Below, piece by piece: positions 1-6,430 of a stretch of 26,324 nucleotides of DNA. The stretch spans positions 1 to 26,324 of the forward strand of contig JAEYXR010000023.1 in NCBI GenBank assembly GCA_023431215.1, in the 5' to 3' direction. The stretch's first letter is position 1; every line of letters begins with the position of its first letter. The translations under genes and the position numbers were made by a program. The DNA comes from Bacillota bacterium. Lineage in GTDB: Bacteria; Bacillota; Clostridia; Oscillospirales; Ruminococcaceae. The notes beneath the pieces are model-generated. The model saw only the letters and a list, made by a program, of their open reading frames with translations, was not told the DNA's origin and made no database searches.

Positions 1-714
1 GGGATAGGGACTGCTCTTAATGTCTGTGAGTTCCAGAATACCCTTGCCCAACACAGGGTGAGAGGTGGGCTCCAGGCCACGGATGGCGTCAATAACCTTG
101 GACATTTTGTAAACAGCGTTTATGCCCTTTTCGGGGTTTGCAGAGTGTGCGGGTTTGCCAAAGGTCTCCACCACAATTTCGGCACGTCCCCGCTGCCCAA
201 TCTTCAGGTTTAGCTGAGAAGCCTCACCAATGACCACATAGTCGGGGGCGATGCGTCCGCTGATGCTTCTGGCGGCAACGCCCTCAAAGCATTCCTCGTG
301 AACAACGCCTGCAACATAAATGTCTCCGGCAAAGTCTTTGCCTGTGTCCTTGGCAAAGTTGGCGGCAGCACTTGCCATTGCGGCTACGGCACCCTTCATA
401 TCCGAGGTTCCGCGTCCGTAAATCTTACCGTCGTCAATTTCGCCGCCAAAGGGGTCGTGGTTCCATACGGTTGGGTCGGTAACAGGTACGGTATCGATGT
501 GGCCGTCAAACAGCAGCTTTTTGCCCGGGCGGTTGCCTTTGATATGGCCAATGACGTTGCCATAGTCATCCACGATGACCTCGTCAAAGCCATTGGCATC
601 AAAAAAGGCTTTCAACTCCGATACTACACCAGCCTCCTGACCGGAATAGCTTTGCTGTTTTACCAGGTTTTGACAAAGCTCTATTACTTTGTCCTGTTTC
701 TCTTGGTTGAGCAT
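1..714 (-). CDS. ygeY: M20-family metallohydrolase, YgeY-like (partial, 3' end outside window)
   Basis: The first 238 residues of a zinc peptidase/deacylase of the M20 (ArgE/DapE/CPG2) family; the reading frame stays open to the window edge. Visible metal and catalytic residues are H72 and D74 in LLFDGHIDTVPV, D105 in GRGTSDMKGA, the HEE motif at 139-141 (general-base Glu followed by a metal-ligand Glu) and E164 in VIGEAS. GKPAHSANPEKG begins the dimerisation or lid domain. The ATG is preceded by AGAGGAGG and lies 12 bases after the ygeX stop, so the two are co-transcribed. The pairing with diaminopropionate ammonia-lyase and a YgeV-like activator is why I favour YgeY over a general ArgE or DapE. 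Full-length relatives are about 400 residues, so roughly 160 are missing. YgeY's exact substrate is uncertain, and the symbol rests mainly on context. Confidence 0.85.
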   Translation of the reverse strand, partial: MLNQEKQDKVIELCQNLVKQQSYSGQEAGVVSELKAFFDANGFDEVIVDDYGNVIGHIKGNRPGKKLLFDGHIDTVPVTDPTVWNHDPFGGEIDDGKIYGRGTSDMKGAVAAMASAAANFAKDTGKDFAGDIYVAGVVHEECFEGVAARSISGRIAPDYVVIGEASQLNLKIGQRGRAEIVVETFGKPAHSANPEKGINAVYKMSKVIDAIRGLEPTSHPVLGKGILELTDIKSSPYP

Positions 715-726
715 AGTTTTCCTCCT

Positions 727-1929
727 CTATTTAGATGGGTATAAGCCATCCCATACAATATTTTTGTATCCGGACTGGTCGGTGTCGCCCTCGGTGCTAA
801 ATACCAGAACGCGGGAATTTTCATCCAAACCAAGCTTGGCTTTTAACTCTGCCAGCTCTGGCTTTTGCATCAGCTCTGCCACAATGCCGGTGGTAACTGC
901 GCCGCTTTCGCCGGAAATTACCTGTGCGTCTCCCTTAACGGGGCATCCCAGCACACGCATTCCCTTGGCAGCAACAACATCAGGACAGGAAATAAAATGG
1001 TCAGAACAGGTTTTGAGCACTTCCCAGCTGACGGTGTTTGGTTCGCCGCAGGCAAGGCCTGCCATAATGGTTGCCATATCGTCGGTGACAAAATGGCGGG
1101 TTCCGTCATCTGCCTGAGCGGTGCGGAAGATGCAGTCTGCCTTATTGGGTTCTACAATGGTGATAATGGGCCGCTGGTCACCGTAGACATCGGCAAAAAA
1201 TCCTGCCACGGCGCCTGCCAAAGAACCAACGCCTGCCTGCAAAAAGATGTGGGTGGGTTTCAGGCCGTTAAGCTGGCGGTAGGCTTCCAGTGCCATGGTG
1301 GTGTAACCCTGCATAATCCAGGTGGGAATATCCTCGTAGCCTTCCCAGGCGGTGTCCTGCACCATAATCCAGCCGTGTTTTTCTGCCATGCTGTTTGCCA
1401 AAGCCACGGCGCCGTCGTAGTTAAGGTCGGTAATGCTTGCCTCGGCACCTAGTGCCCTAATGTTCTCCAGACGCTCCTGTGCGCTGCCCTTTGGCATATA
1501 CACTACAGATTTTTGCCGCAGCTTGTTGGCTGTCCATGCCACGCCGCGTCCGTGGTTGCCGTCTGTTGCGGTAACAAAGGTAAGCTCTCCCAACTTTGCC
1601 TTAATCTCATCGGAGATGAGTCGCTCAAAGGGCAGATTTTCTAAATCCTCCCCCAACTTGTCGGCAATGTACCGACCGATAGCGTAAGAACCACCCAAAA
1701 CCTTAAAGGCATTGAGTCCAAAGCGGAAGGACTCATCCTTTAAATAAAAGCCTCCCAGACCTAGTTCTTTTGCCAGTCCACTCAAATCCACCAGTGGGGT
1801 GGGGCGGTAACCGGGGATGCTGCTATGAAAACTGAGAGCCTTAAAGGATTCCTGCTCTCCTAAAAATGTGGTATCACAATGCCCGTGAGCATTTCTTGTA
1901 TATTCCACATGCTTAAAGCATTCTTGCAT
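727..1929 (-). CDS. ygeX: 2,3-diaminopropionate ammonia-lyase
   Basis: A PLP fold-type II lyase that splits 2,3-diaminopropionate into pyruvate and two ammonia. The 400-residue length matches the family. The PLP-binding lysine is K76 in FGLNAFKVLGG. TATDGNHGRG (D123) and VQDTAWEGYEDIP (D192) carry the two acidic residues that, as I recall, correspond to Asp120 and Asp189 of the E. coli enzyme. GVGSLAGAV is the glycine loop that holds the PLP phosphate. The gene starts at an ATG downstream of a sigma-54 promoter and is followed directly by the M20 hydrolase. In E. coli ygeX lies with ygeV, ygeW and ygeY, in a set linked to anaerobic urate breakdown; here no ygeW carbamoyltransferase lies between activator and ygeX. 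The enzyme assignment is strong, while the pathway is inferred from context. Confidence 0.93.
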   Translation of the reverse strand: MQECFKHVEYTRNAHGHCDTTFLGEQESFKALSFHSSIPGYRPTPLVDLSGLAKELGLGGFYLKDESFRFGLNAFKVLGGSYAIGRYIADKLGEDLENLPFERLISDEIKAKLGELTFVTATDGNHGRGVAWTANKLRQKSVVYMPKGSAQERLENIRALGAEASITDLNYDGAVALANSMAEKHGWIMVQDTAWEGYEDIPTWIMQGYTTMALEAYRQLNGLKPTHIFLQAGVGSLAGAVAGFFADVYGDQRPIITIVEPNKADCIFRTAQADDGTRHFVTDDMATIMAGLACGEPNTVSWEVLKTCSDHFISCPDVVAAKGMRVLGCPVKGDAQVISGESGAVTTGIVAELMQKPELAELKAKLGLDENSRVLVFSTEGDTDQSGYKNIVWDGLYPSK

Positions 1930-1969
1930 AACGGTTTCATTCCTTTCTGTATGTTACGCCCTAATAAAT

Positions 1970-1986
1970 AGCAACTCGTGTGCCAA
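1970..1986 (-). promoter_or_regulatory. Sigma-54 (-24/-12) promoter of ygeX-ygeY
   Basis: Read on the minus strand this is TTGGCAC-ACGAG-TTGCT, a full match to the sigma-54 consensus (TTGGCAC-N5-TTGCW) with the invariant GG and GC ten bases apart. The -24 element is at 1980-1986 and the -12 element at 1970-1974. Transcription should start near 1958-1960, about 30 bases before the ygeX ATG. The neighbouring activator has the GAFTGA loop needed to work with sigma-54, which supports the call. Confidence 0.9.
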
Positions 1987-2010
1987 GATGGTAAAAAACG
2001 AAAAAAATTG

Positions 2011-2052
2011 TGGACTTGTACAGGTGACTTACGTTACCATTGTACAAATCCA
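2011..2052. promoter_or_regulatory. 42-bp inverted repeat, candidate activator site
   Basis: TGGACTTGTACA (2011-2022) and TGTACAAATCCA (2041-2052) are inverted copies that match at 11 of 12 positions. Between them a second, off-centre pair occurs: GGTGAC at 2023-2028 and GTTACC at 2033-2038. The centre lies about 70 bases upstream of the predicted ygeX start point, a usual place for an enhancer site of a sigma-54 activator. Which protein binds is inferred. Confidence 0.55.
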
Positions 2053-2105
2053 CGAAACAGTGCCAAAAATGGACTCATTTTGTCTTGAGTATACTTAGTA
2101 AACAT

Positions 2106-2139
2106 ATTATCATATTGATAATATTATCAGTTTGATAAT
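2106..2139. promoter_or_regulatory. Two abutting ATTATCA-N3-TGATAAT palindromes
   Basis: Copy 1 (2106-2122) is ATTATCA-TAT-TGATAAT and copy 2 (2123-2139) is ATTATCA-GTT-TGATAAT. Each has perfect 7-base arms, and the two touch end to end with centres 17 bases apart. A third copy lies at 2205-2221. Only the three spacer bases vary, as expected for a conserved operator. They sit about 150-180 bases upstream of the predicted ygeX start point. Because the sequence is AT-rich, a role as DNA structure cannot be excluded. Confidence 0.5.
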
Positions 2140-2204
2140 ATGCATCATTTTAGCTGAACTTTAGTAAAAAGCACGAAATACCGCATAAATACTATGTTTT
2201 CATA

Positions 2205-2221
2205 ATTATCATTATGATAAT
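2205..2221. promoter_or_regulatory. Third ATTATCA-N3-TGATAAT palindrome
   Basis: ATTATCA-TTA-TGATAAT, with the same perfect 7-base arms as the pair at 2106-2139. Its last base is the final base of the activator's stop codon, so it lies exactly at the 3' end of that gene. It is about 250 bases upstream of the predicted ygeX start point. Confidence 0.45.
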
Positions 2222-3984
2222 TAGCTTTCTCCCATCTTTTCCAGCTTACGGTACAATGTGGCAATGCCAATGCCCAAGCTCTTGGCGGCTTGCTGTTTTC
2301 CTTTTAAATCACTGCCGTATAAGGCAATTGCCCGGGAAATTTCCTGCTGTTCCAACAACGCCAGAGGTGTAATGGACAAGGGGCCTGGTAAAGTAACTGC
2401 CGTAGGGCTGTTTTGCGGCTGCTCCACTATGCTGCGGGGCAGAGTGGATATACTTAAAACTCCATCCTCCTCCATCATGTTCATCATAAATTCCACAGCA
2501 TTCTCCAGCTCCCGGACGTTCCCCGGCCAGTTGTAGTCCAGCAGTCTGTGGCGCACCTCTGGGTCAATTTTCCGGCACTGTTTTCCAAACATGCTGCCAT
2601 AGCGTTGAATAAAATGCTGCATCAGCTGCTCCAAATCCTCCTTGCGTTCTCGTAAGGGAGGAATTTGCAGGGGAATTACGTTAAGGCGGTAATATAAGTC
2701 TTCCCGAAAAGTCTTTTCTTCAATCATACGCTTTAAATCTTTGTTGGTTGCAGCAATCACCCGTACATCTATGGGCAGAAGCTGATTGGAGCCAATGCGG
2801 GTTATGTTGCGCTGCTGCAGCACCCGCAAAAGCTTTGCCTGCAGATACAGGGGCATATCACCAATCTCATCAAGAAAAATAACGCCCTTGTCTGCCAGCT
2901 CAAACTTACCAATGCGCCCATTTGGGTCAGCACCGGTAAAAGCCCCCTTGACGTAGCCAAACAGTTCGCTTTCCAGCAGCGGTTCGGGAATAGCGGCGCA
3001 GTTAATGGCTACAAAACGCTTATTGGCGCGGTCTCCTGCTTTCCAAATGGCGGTTGCCACCATTTCCTTGCCCGTACCGCTTTCACCGGTAACCAAAACG
3101 GTGGAGGAGGAGTGTGCCACCTTGCGGATTTCGTCACGGAGCTTTCGGGTGGCGGCACTTTCTCCAATAATATGGCTGGTACTCATAGAATTAACGGTGG
3201 CGGTCATGGTGTAAATTTGAGACTGCAAATCTTTGCTGGTACGAAACAGCAATACCTCCCGGTAGTTATTGGTTTGTGCTGCCACGGTGTACAATTCACC
3301 AAATACGGCATACTGCCTGCTGCCGAGGTCAAGCTTAAACTCTTTTTGGCCGCTGACGGTATCTCCGGTTGCCTCAATGGTTACATGGGTGCCTACGCAA
3401 TTGTCTTTGAGCTTAAGGTGCAGCAAGGCGCTTTGATTGATGTGCGAAACCACTCTGTCATCCCCCAGTATCAACACACACTGGCTCATACTGTTGATAA
3501 CTTTGTTAAGGGTATCCAGCAGTGCCATTTGGGCGGCGGCCTCCCGGTTTTCGTGAGCCTTAACAGCAATAAAGTCAGCAATCTGGTCAATAAACTCTAG
3601 ATAGGTATCTAAATTTTCCATCATCAGAGCTTTTTGAGAGCAATGACTGCCAATCAGCCCGATAACACCAATGATATTGTCCTTCATTTTAATGGGGGTA
3701 GAAATTTCAAAGCTTTCTTTACAATGAAACCGCTCGGAGCATTCCCGACACAAAGGGTCGATGCCCGGTTCTGCAATGACCTGGCGCTTGCCGGTCTCCA
3801 GCACATAGCGGTACACATGCCCTTGTCCGGACATATCGGTGTTGACAGCTGAGGCATAAATGCCTGTTCCCGCAACACGAAAAAGGCGATTATCCACCAC
3901 CTCTACATCTACCCCCGTTACTTTGGAGATAATTTCTGCGTATTGCATAACCGTGTTTTGTATGTTTAACAAAGGATGTTCCAT
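2221..3984 (-). CDS. ygeV: Sigma-54-dependent transcriptional activator, YgeV-like
   Basis: A 587-residue enhancer-binding protein; E. coli YgeV is of similar length (about 590). Residues 1-145 form a sensor region with a cysteine cluster C79-x2-C82-x5-C88. Residues 155-250 resemble a PAS-type domain. The AAA+ domain follows, with Walker A GESGTGKE at 300-307, the sigma-54-contacting GAFTGA loop at 347-352 and Walker B VIFLDE at 368-373. The C-terminal Fis-type helix-turn-helix includes KSLGIGIATLYRKL. There is no receiver domain, so the protein probably senses a small molecule rather than a kinase. The ATG is preceded by GGAGG. It lies just upstream of ygeX on the same strand, with a strong sigma-54 promoter in the gap, so it most likely activates ygeX-ygeY. 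The inducer cannot be read from sequence; the symbol reflects resemblance and context. Confidence 0.85.
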   Translation of the reverse strand: MEHPLLNIQNTVMQYAEIISKVTGVDVEVVDNRLFRVAGTGIYASAVNTDMSGQGHVYRYVLETGKRQVIAEPGIDPLCRECSERFHCKESFEISTPIKMKDNIIGVIGLIGSHCSQKALMMENLDTYLEFIDQIADFIAVKAHENREAAAQMALLDTLNKVINSMSQCVLILGDDRVVSHINQSALLHLKLKDNCVGTHVTIEATGDTVSGQKEFKLDLGSRQYAVFGELYTVAAQTNNYREVLLFRTSKDLQSQIYTMTATVNSMSTSHIIGESAATRKLRDEIRKVAHSSSTVLVTGESGTGKEMVATAIWKAGDRANKRFVAINCAAIPEPLLESELFGYVKGAFTGADPNGRIGKFELADKGVIFLDEIGDMPLYLQAKLLRVLQQRNITRIGSNQLLPIDVRVIAATNKDLKRMIEEKTFREDLYYRLNVIPLQIPPLRERKEDLEQLMQHFIQRYGSMFGKQCRKIDPEVRHRLLDYNWPGNVRELENAVEFMMNMMEEDGVLSISTLPRSIVEQPQNSPTAVTLPGPLSITPLALLEQQEISRAIALYGSDLKGKQQAAKSLGIGIATLYRKLEKMGES

Positions 3985-4260
3985 GCTGCGACCTCCAAGC
4001 TGTTTATGTTAAAATCCTAAATGATAAAAGTACAAGGTGCATAATTTTTAAAATAGCTGGCAATGTGCTTTTTAAAAAAGGACTGGCCTTTTTTGCTGCT
4101 TCTAAACAGCTTTACATTTTTTATGTGTTGTGTCAATACATCATGTAGCCCAGTATATTCAGTATACCTTAGCATACCAAGGCTTACAATTAGACTTTCT
4201 GTACAAACTATAGGCCAATATTTTAATAGCAGAATGAAATGTTGATTTATTTTAAGGCCA
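3985..4260 (-). other. Leader region of the activator gene, no gene seen
   Basis: With the hairpin that follows it, this is a 340-base gene-free stretch between the reductase and the activator. Short open frames on both strands lack ribosome sites or recognisable content. A minus-strand TTGACA lies at 4131-4136, but no good -10 box follows at normal spacing, so I cannot place the activator's promoter. No sigma-54 promoter is visible. CAGTATA occurs twice around 4150-4166. Confidence 0.4.
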
Positions 4261-4303
4261 ACAGGCAAAAAATCTATCCAGATAGAATAAACTTTTTGCC
4301 TGT
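4261..4303. terminator. Hairpin downstream of the reductase gene
   Basis: ACAGGCAAAAA (from 4261) pairs with TTTTTGCCTGT (4293-4303), and TATC/GATA can extend the stem inside. On the minus strand it lies 22 bases after the reductase stop, where a terminator is expected. The run of T after the stem is better in the plus direction (TTTTG) than in the minus direction, so efficiency is uncertain. Confidence 0.55.
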
Positions 4304-4324
4304 TTTGTAATTAGATTTTAAGAA

Positions 4325-6202
4325 TTATGATGCAGGGGTATAATTGGCGGCGCTTTTACCGGCAATACGGCCAAACACTACATAGTCGGCAACTGCATTG
4401 CCCCCCAGGCGGTTGGCCCCGTGAACACCGCCTGTTACCTCACCTGCAGCAAACAAAGCGGGAATGGCCTGACCGGCTTTGTCAAGCACCTGGGCACTGC
4501 TATCAATGGATAATCCACCCATGGTGTGATGCACACCGGGGGCGACCTTAATGGCATAATAAGGTGCAGTATCCAGAGGTTGCGCAAAGCTGGTGCGACC
4601 AAACTCCGCATCTTTTCCTGCAGCAACACTGGCATTCCATGTGGTGATGGTTGCGGTTAGAGCGGCCTCGTTCACTTCTATGGCCTGTGCCAAAGCTTCC
4701 GCACTTTCTCCCTTTGTGGCAAACCCTTTTTCAAGATAGCCAGAAATAACACTGGAGGCATCGACCATTTTTTGGTCCACAATGAGCCAGGCAAATCCGC
4801 CGGGCTGGGCAATTTCTGCCGCGCTGACAGCATCACGAGTGCCTACCTCGTCACAAAAACGCTTTCCTTCGCTGTTAACCAGAATTGCACCGTCACCGCG
4901 CAGTCCCTCGGTAATAAGCCAGCTGGTTTTTTGTTCTACGGTTGGATGAATCTGAATTTGCTCCATATCAACGGTGGCAGCGCCAACTGCAACTGCCATT
5001 TCAATACCCTGGCCCTGCGCGCCGGCAGCATTGGTAGAGACAAACCCGGCAAGGTCAGGCTTGTATTGTACCACCATATCCAAGTTTGCGCCAAAGCCGC
5101 CGGTAGCCAGCACCACGGCGCCGGCGTGTACCGTTACTGCACCACCGCTTTTATTTTTGCCCGAAACACCTGTAACAGCACCGCCGTCACCGGTCAAAAT
5201 TTTGTCTGCCGTAGTATCCAGCAAAATTTCAATCCCCAGCTCCTTGCAGTTTGTTTCCAAAACCGAACTGATAAAAGGTCCTACAGAAATAACCTTACCC
5301 TCATTGTCAACGGGGCGGTGAATGCGCTTAACAGAGGCGCCGCCAAAGCTACCCACATTGTGCATGTCTGCGCCAATGGAAGCCAGCCAGCTGATGCTGT
5401 CGGCGCTGTTTTCTGCAAGGGTTTTTACCAATTGGGGATTATTCAGCCCTTTTCCACCAATGAGAGTGTCCAGTGCAAAAAGCTCCGGGCTGTCAAAGTA
5501 ACCGGTGGGGTTTGCCTTATAGTCTGCCCACTGCTTTGCCACGGTTGCTGCCAAGGCAGAAATACTTTTGTTGTCGGCATAGTTTTGAGCTGCTGCCAAA
5601 ACCTTGTCTACACCGGCACTTTCGGTAAATTCGTTTTTGTCTTGAGCATCTGTTTTTGCGGCGTTCATGCCGCCTGTGGCACGCACAGAGTTTCCACCCA
5701 CTATGCTTTGGCTTTCTACAATAATAACCTGTTTACCTTCTTTGGCTGCGGTAATGGCTGCGGTCATACCGGCACCCCCTGCGCCTACTACAACAACATC
5801 GGCGGTTTTTTCTACCGCCTGGTCTATACCGTTATCTTTCTTTTGGCTATAGTTCTGAGGATCCAGCCCCGCAGTTGTCAGCGCTTCTTTGGCAGCCGCT
5901 AGTATGGCGTTGCTGGAAATGGTGGCACCGGAGATGGTGTCAACAGCAATACTATTGGTAGAAGCAATTTGTGAGGGCAGTTTTTCAACCGCCACCGAGC
6001 CAATACCCATTGTTTCATTGGGGCCTTCTGCGGTGCATCGGGTTATGACGCTGTTTTCCAAGGTGATGGTTACCCGGATGTCGCCGCCATAGCCTTTTGC
6101 ATTGCCAGAAAATGAGCCGCTGACAAGGTCGCTTTTTTTGCCGCATGCTGATGTAAACAAGACTGCCCACACCAACAGAAAAGCGGCTAAACGTTTTTTC
6201 AT
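4325..6202 (-). CDS. Secreted flavinylated lipoprotein reductase, fumarate-reductase type
   Basis: A 625-residue flavoprotein predicted to reduce an unsaturated carboxylate outside the cell membrane. Residues 1-20 are a lipoprotein signal (MKKRLAAF...LFTSAC, Cys20). An FMN-binding domain (about 25-115) carries DTISGAT at 88-94, the motif whose Thr is joined to FMN by ApbE. A FAD_binding_2 domain starts with GAGGAG at 140-145. The active-site set of soluble fumarate reductases is complete: H419 (HPT), T431, R456 (TRD), the H558-H559 pair (HHTMGG) and R598 (NRLGGNA). I chose the ATG at 6202 because AGGAGG sits 7 bases upstream and it opens the signal peptide; the frame extends 62 codons further upstream without a start that fits. 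It follows a TRAP transporter on the same strand. Neither ApbE nor an electron donor is in view. Fumarate is plausible; urocanate or an acrylate-type acceptor is possible. Confidence 0.88.
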   Translation of the reverse strand: MKKRLAAFLLVWAVLFTSACGKKSDLVSGSFSGNAKGYGGDIRVTITLENSVITRCTAEGPNETMGIGSVAVEKLPSQIASTNSIAVDTISGATISSNAILAAAKEALTTAGLDPQNYSQKKDNGIDQAVEKTADVVVVGAGGAGMTAAITAAKEGKQVIIVESQSIVGGNSVRATGGMNAAKTDAQDKNEFTESAGVDKVLAAAQNYADNKSISALAATVAKQWADYKANPTGYFDSPELFALDTLIGGKGLNNPQLVKTLAENSADSISWLASIGADMHNVGSFGGASVKRIHRPVDNEGKVISVGPFISSVLETNCKELGIEILLDTTADKILTGDGGAVTGVSGKNKSGGAVTVHAGAVVLATGGFGANLDMVVQYKPDLAGFVSTNAAGAQGQGIEMAVAVGAATVDMEQIQIHPTVEQKTSWLITEGLRGDGAILVNSEGKRFCDEVGTRDAVSAAEIAQPGGFAWLIVDQKMVDASSVISGYLEKGFATKGESAEALAQAIEVNEAALTATITTWNASVAAGKDAEFGRTSFAQPLDTAPYYAIKVAPGVHHTMGGLSIDSSAQVLDKAGQAIPALFAAGEVTGGVHGANRLGGNAVADYVVFGRIAGKSAANYTPAS

Positions 6203-6364
6203 TATATTCCTCCTGACAAGTCGTAGGTTTTTTATTGGGGTAATTAACCTTTTGATAGTATTTGATAAAGTCTCTGTAATTAATCGGAAAAAGTTAAATG
6301 AATGAAAAGGATAAATTAATAAAAGTATAAACTCTTCATGGATTACACAGTGCAGAAAGCCAAA

Positions 6365-6398
6365 AACAAGAGCCCTGCCCAAAGACAAAGCTCTTGTT
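6365..6398 (-). terminator. Hairpin and T-run between dctM and the reductase
   Basis: On the minus strand AACAAGAGC and GCTCTTGTT form a 9-bp stem with a 16-base loop, followed directly by TTTGG. It lies 33 bases after the dctM stop and about 160 bases before the reductase ATG. This is a typical Rho-independent shape, so the reductase may be expressed at a lower level than the transporter or from its own promoter in 6203-6360, where I found no convincing -35/-10 pair. Confidence 0.65.
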
Positions 6399-6430
6399 GT
6401 GGTTACCTATGTATAGTTTTGTTGCAAATC

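Noticed and set aside
298..744. 148-codon open frame on the plus strand over the ygeY gene
   Set aside because: It lies opposite a well-conserved M20 hydrolase frame and has no ribosome site or recognisable content.
2106..2139. Fur or PerR box
   Set aside because: The abutting pair forms TGATAAT-ATTATCA, but the 7-1-7 spacing of Fur boxes is not met and the other site has the arms in reverse order; no iron gene is nearby.
4017..4268. 83-codon minus-strand open frame in the leader of the activator gene
   Set aside because: No ribosome site and low-complexity AT-rich sequence; it ends inside the hairpin region.
4772..5902. 376-codon plus-strand open frame opposite the reductase
   Set aside because: It is Cys- and Asn-rich with no domain and opposes a clearly conserved flavoprotein.
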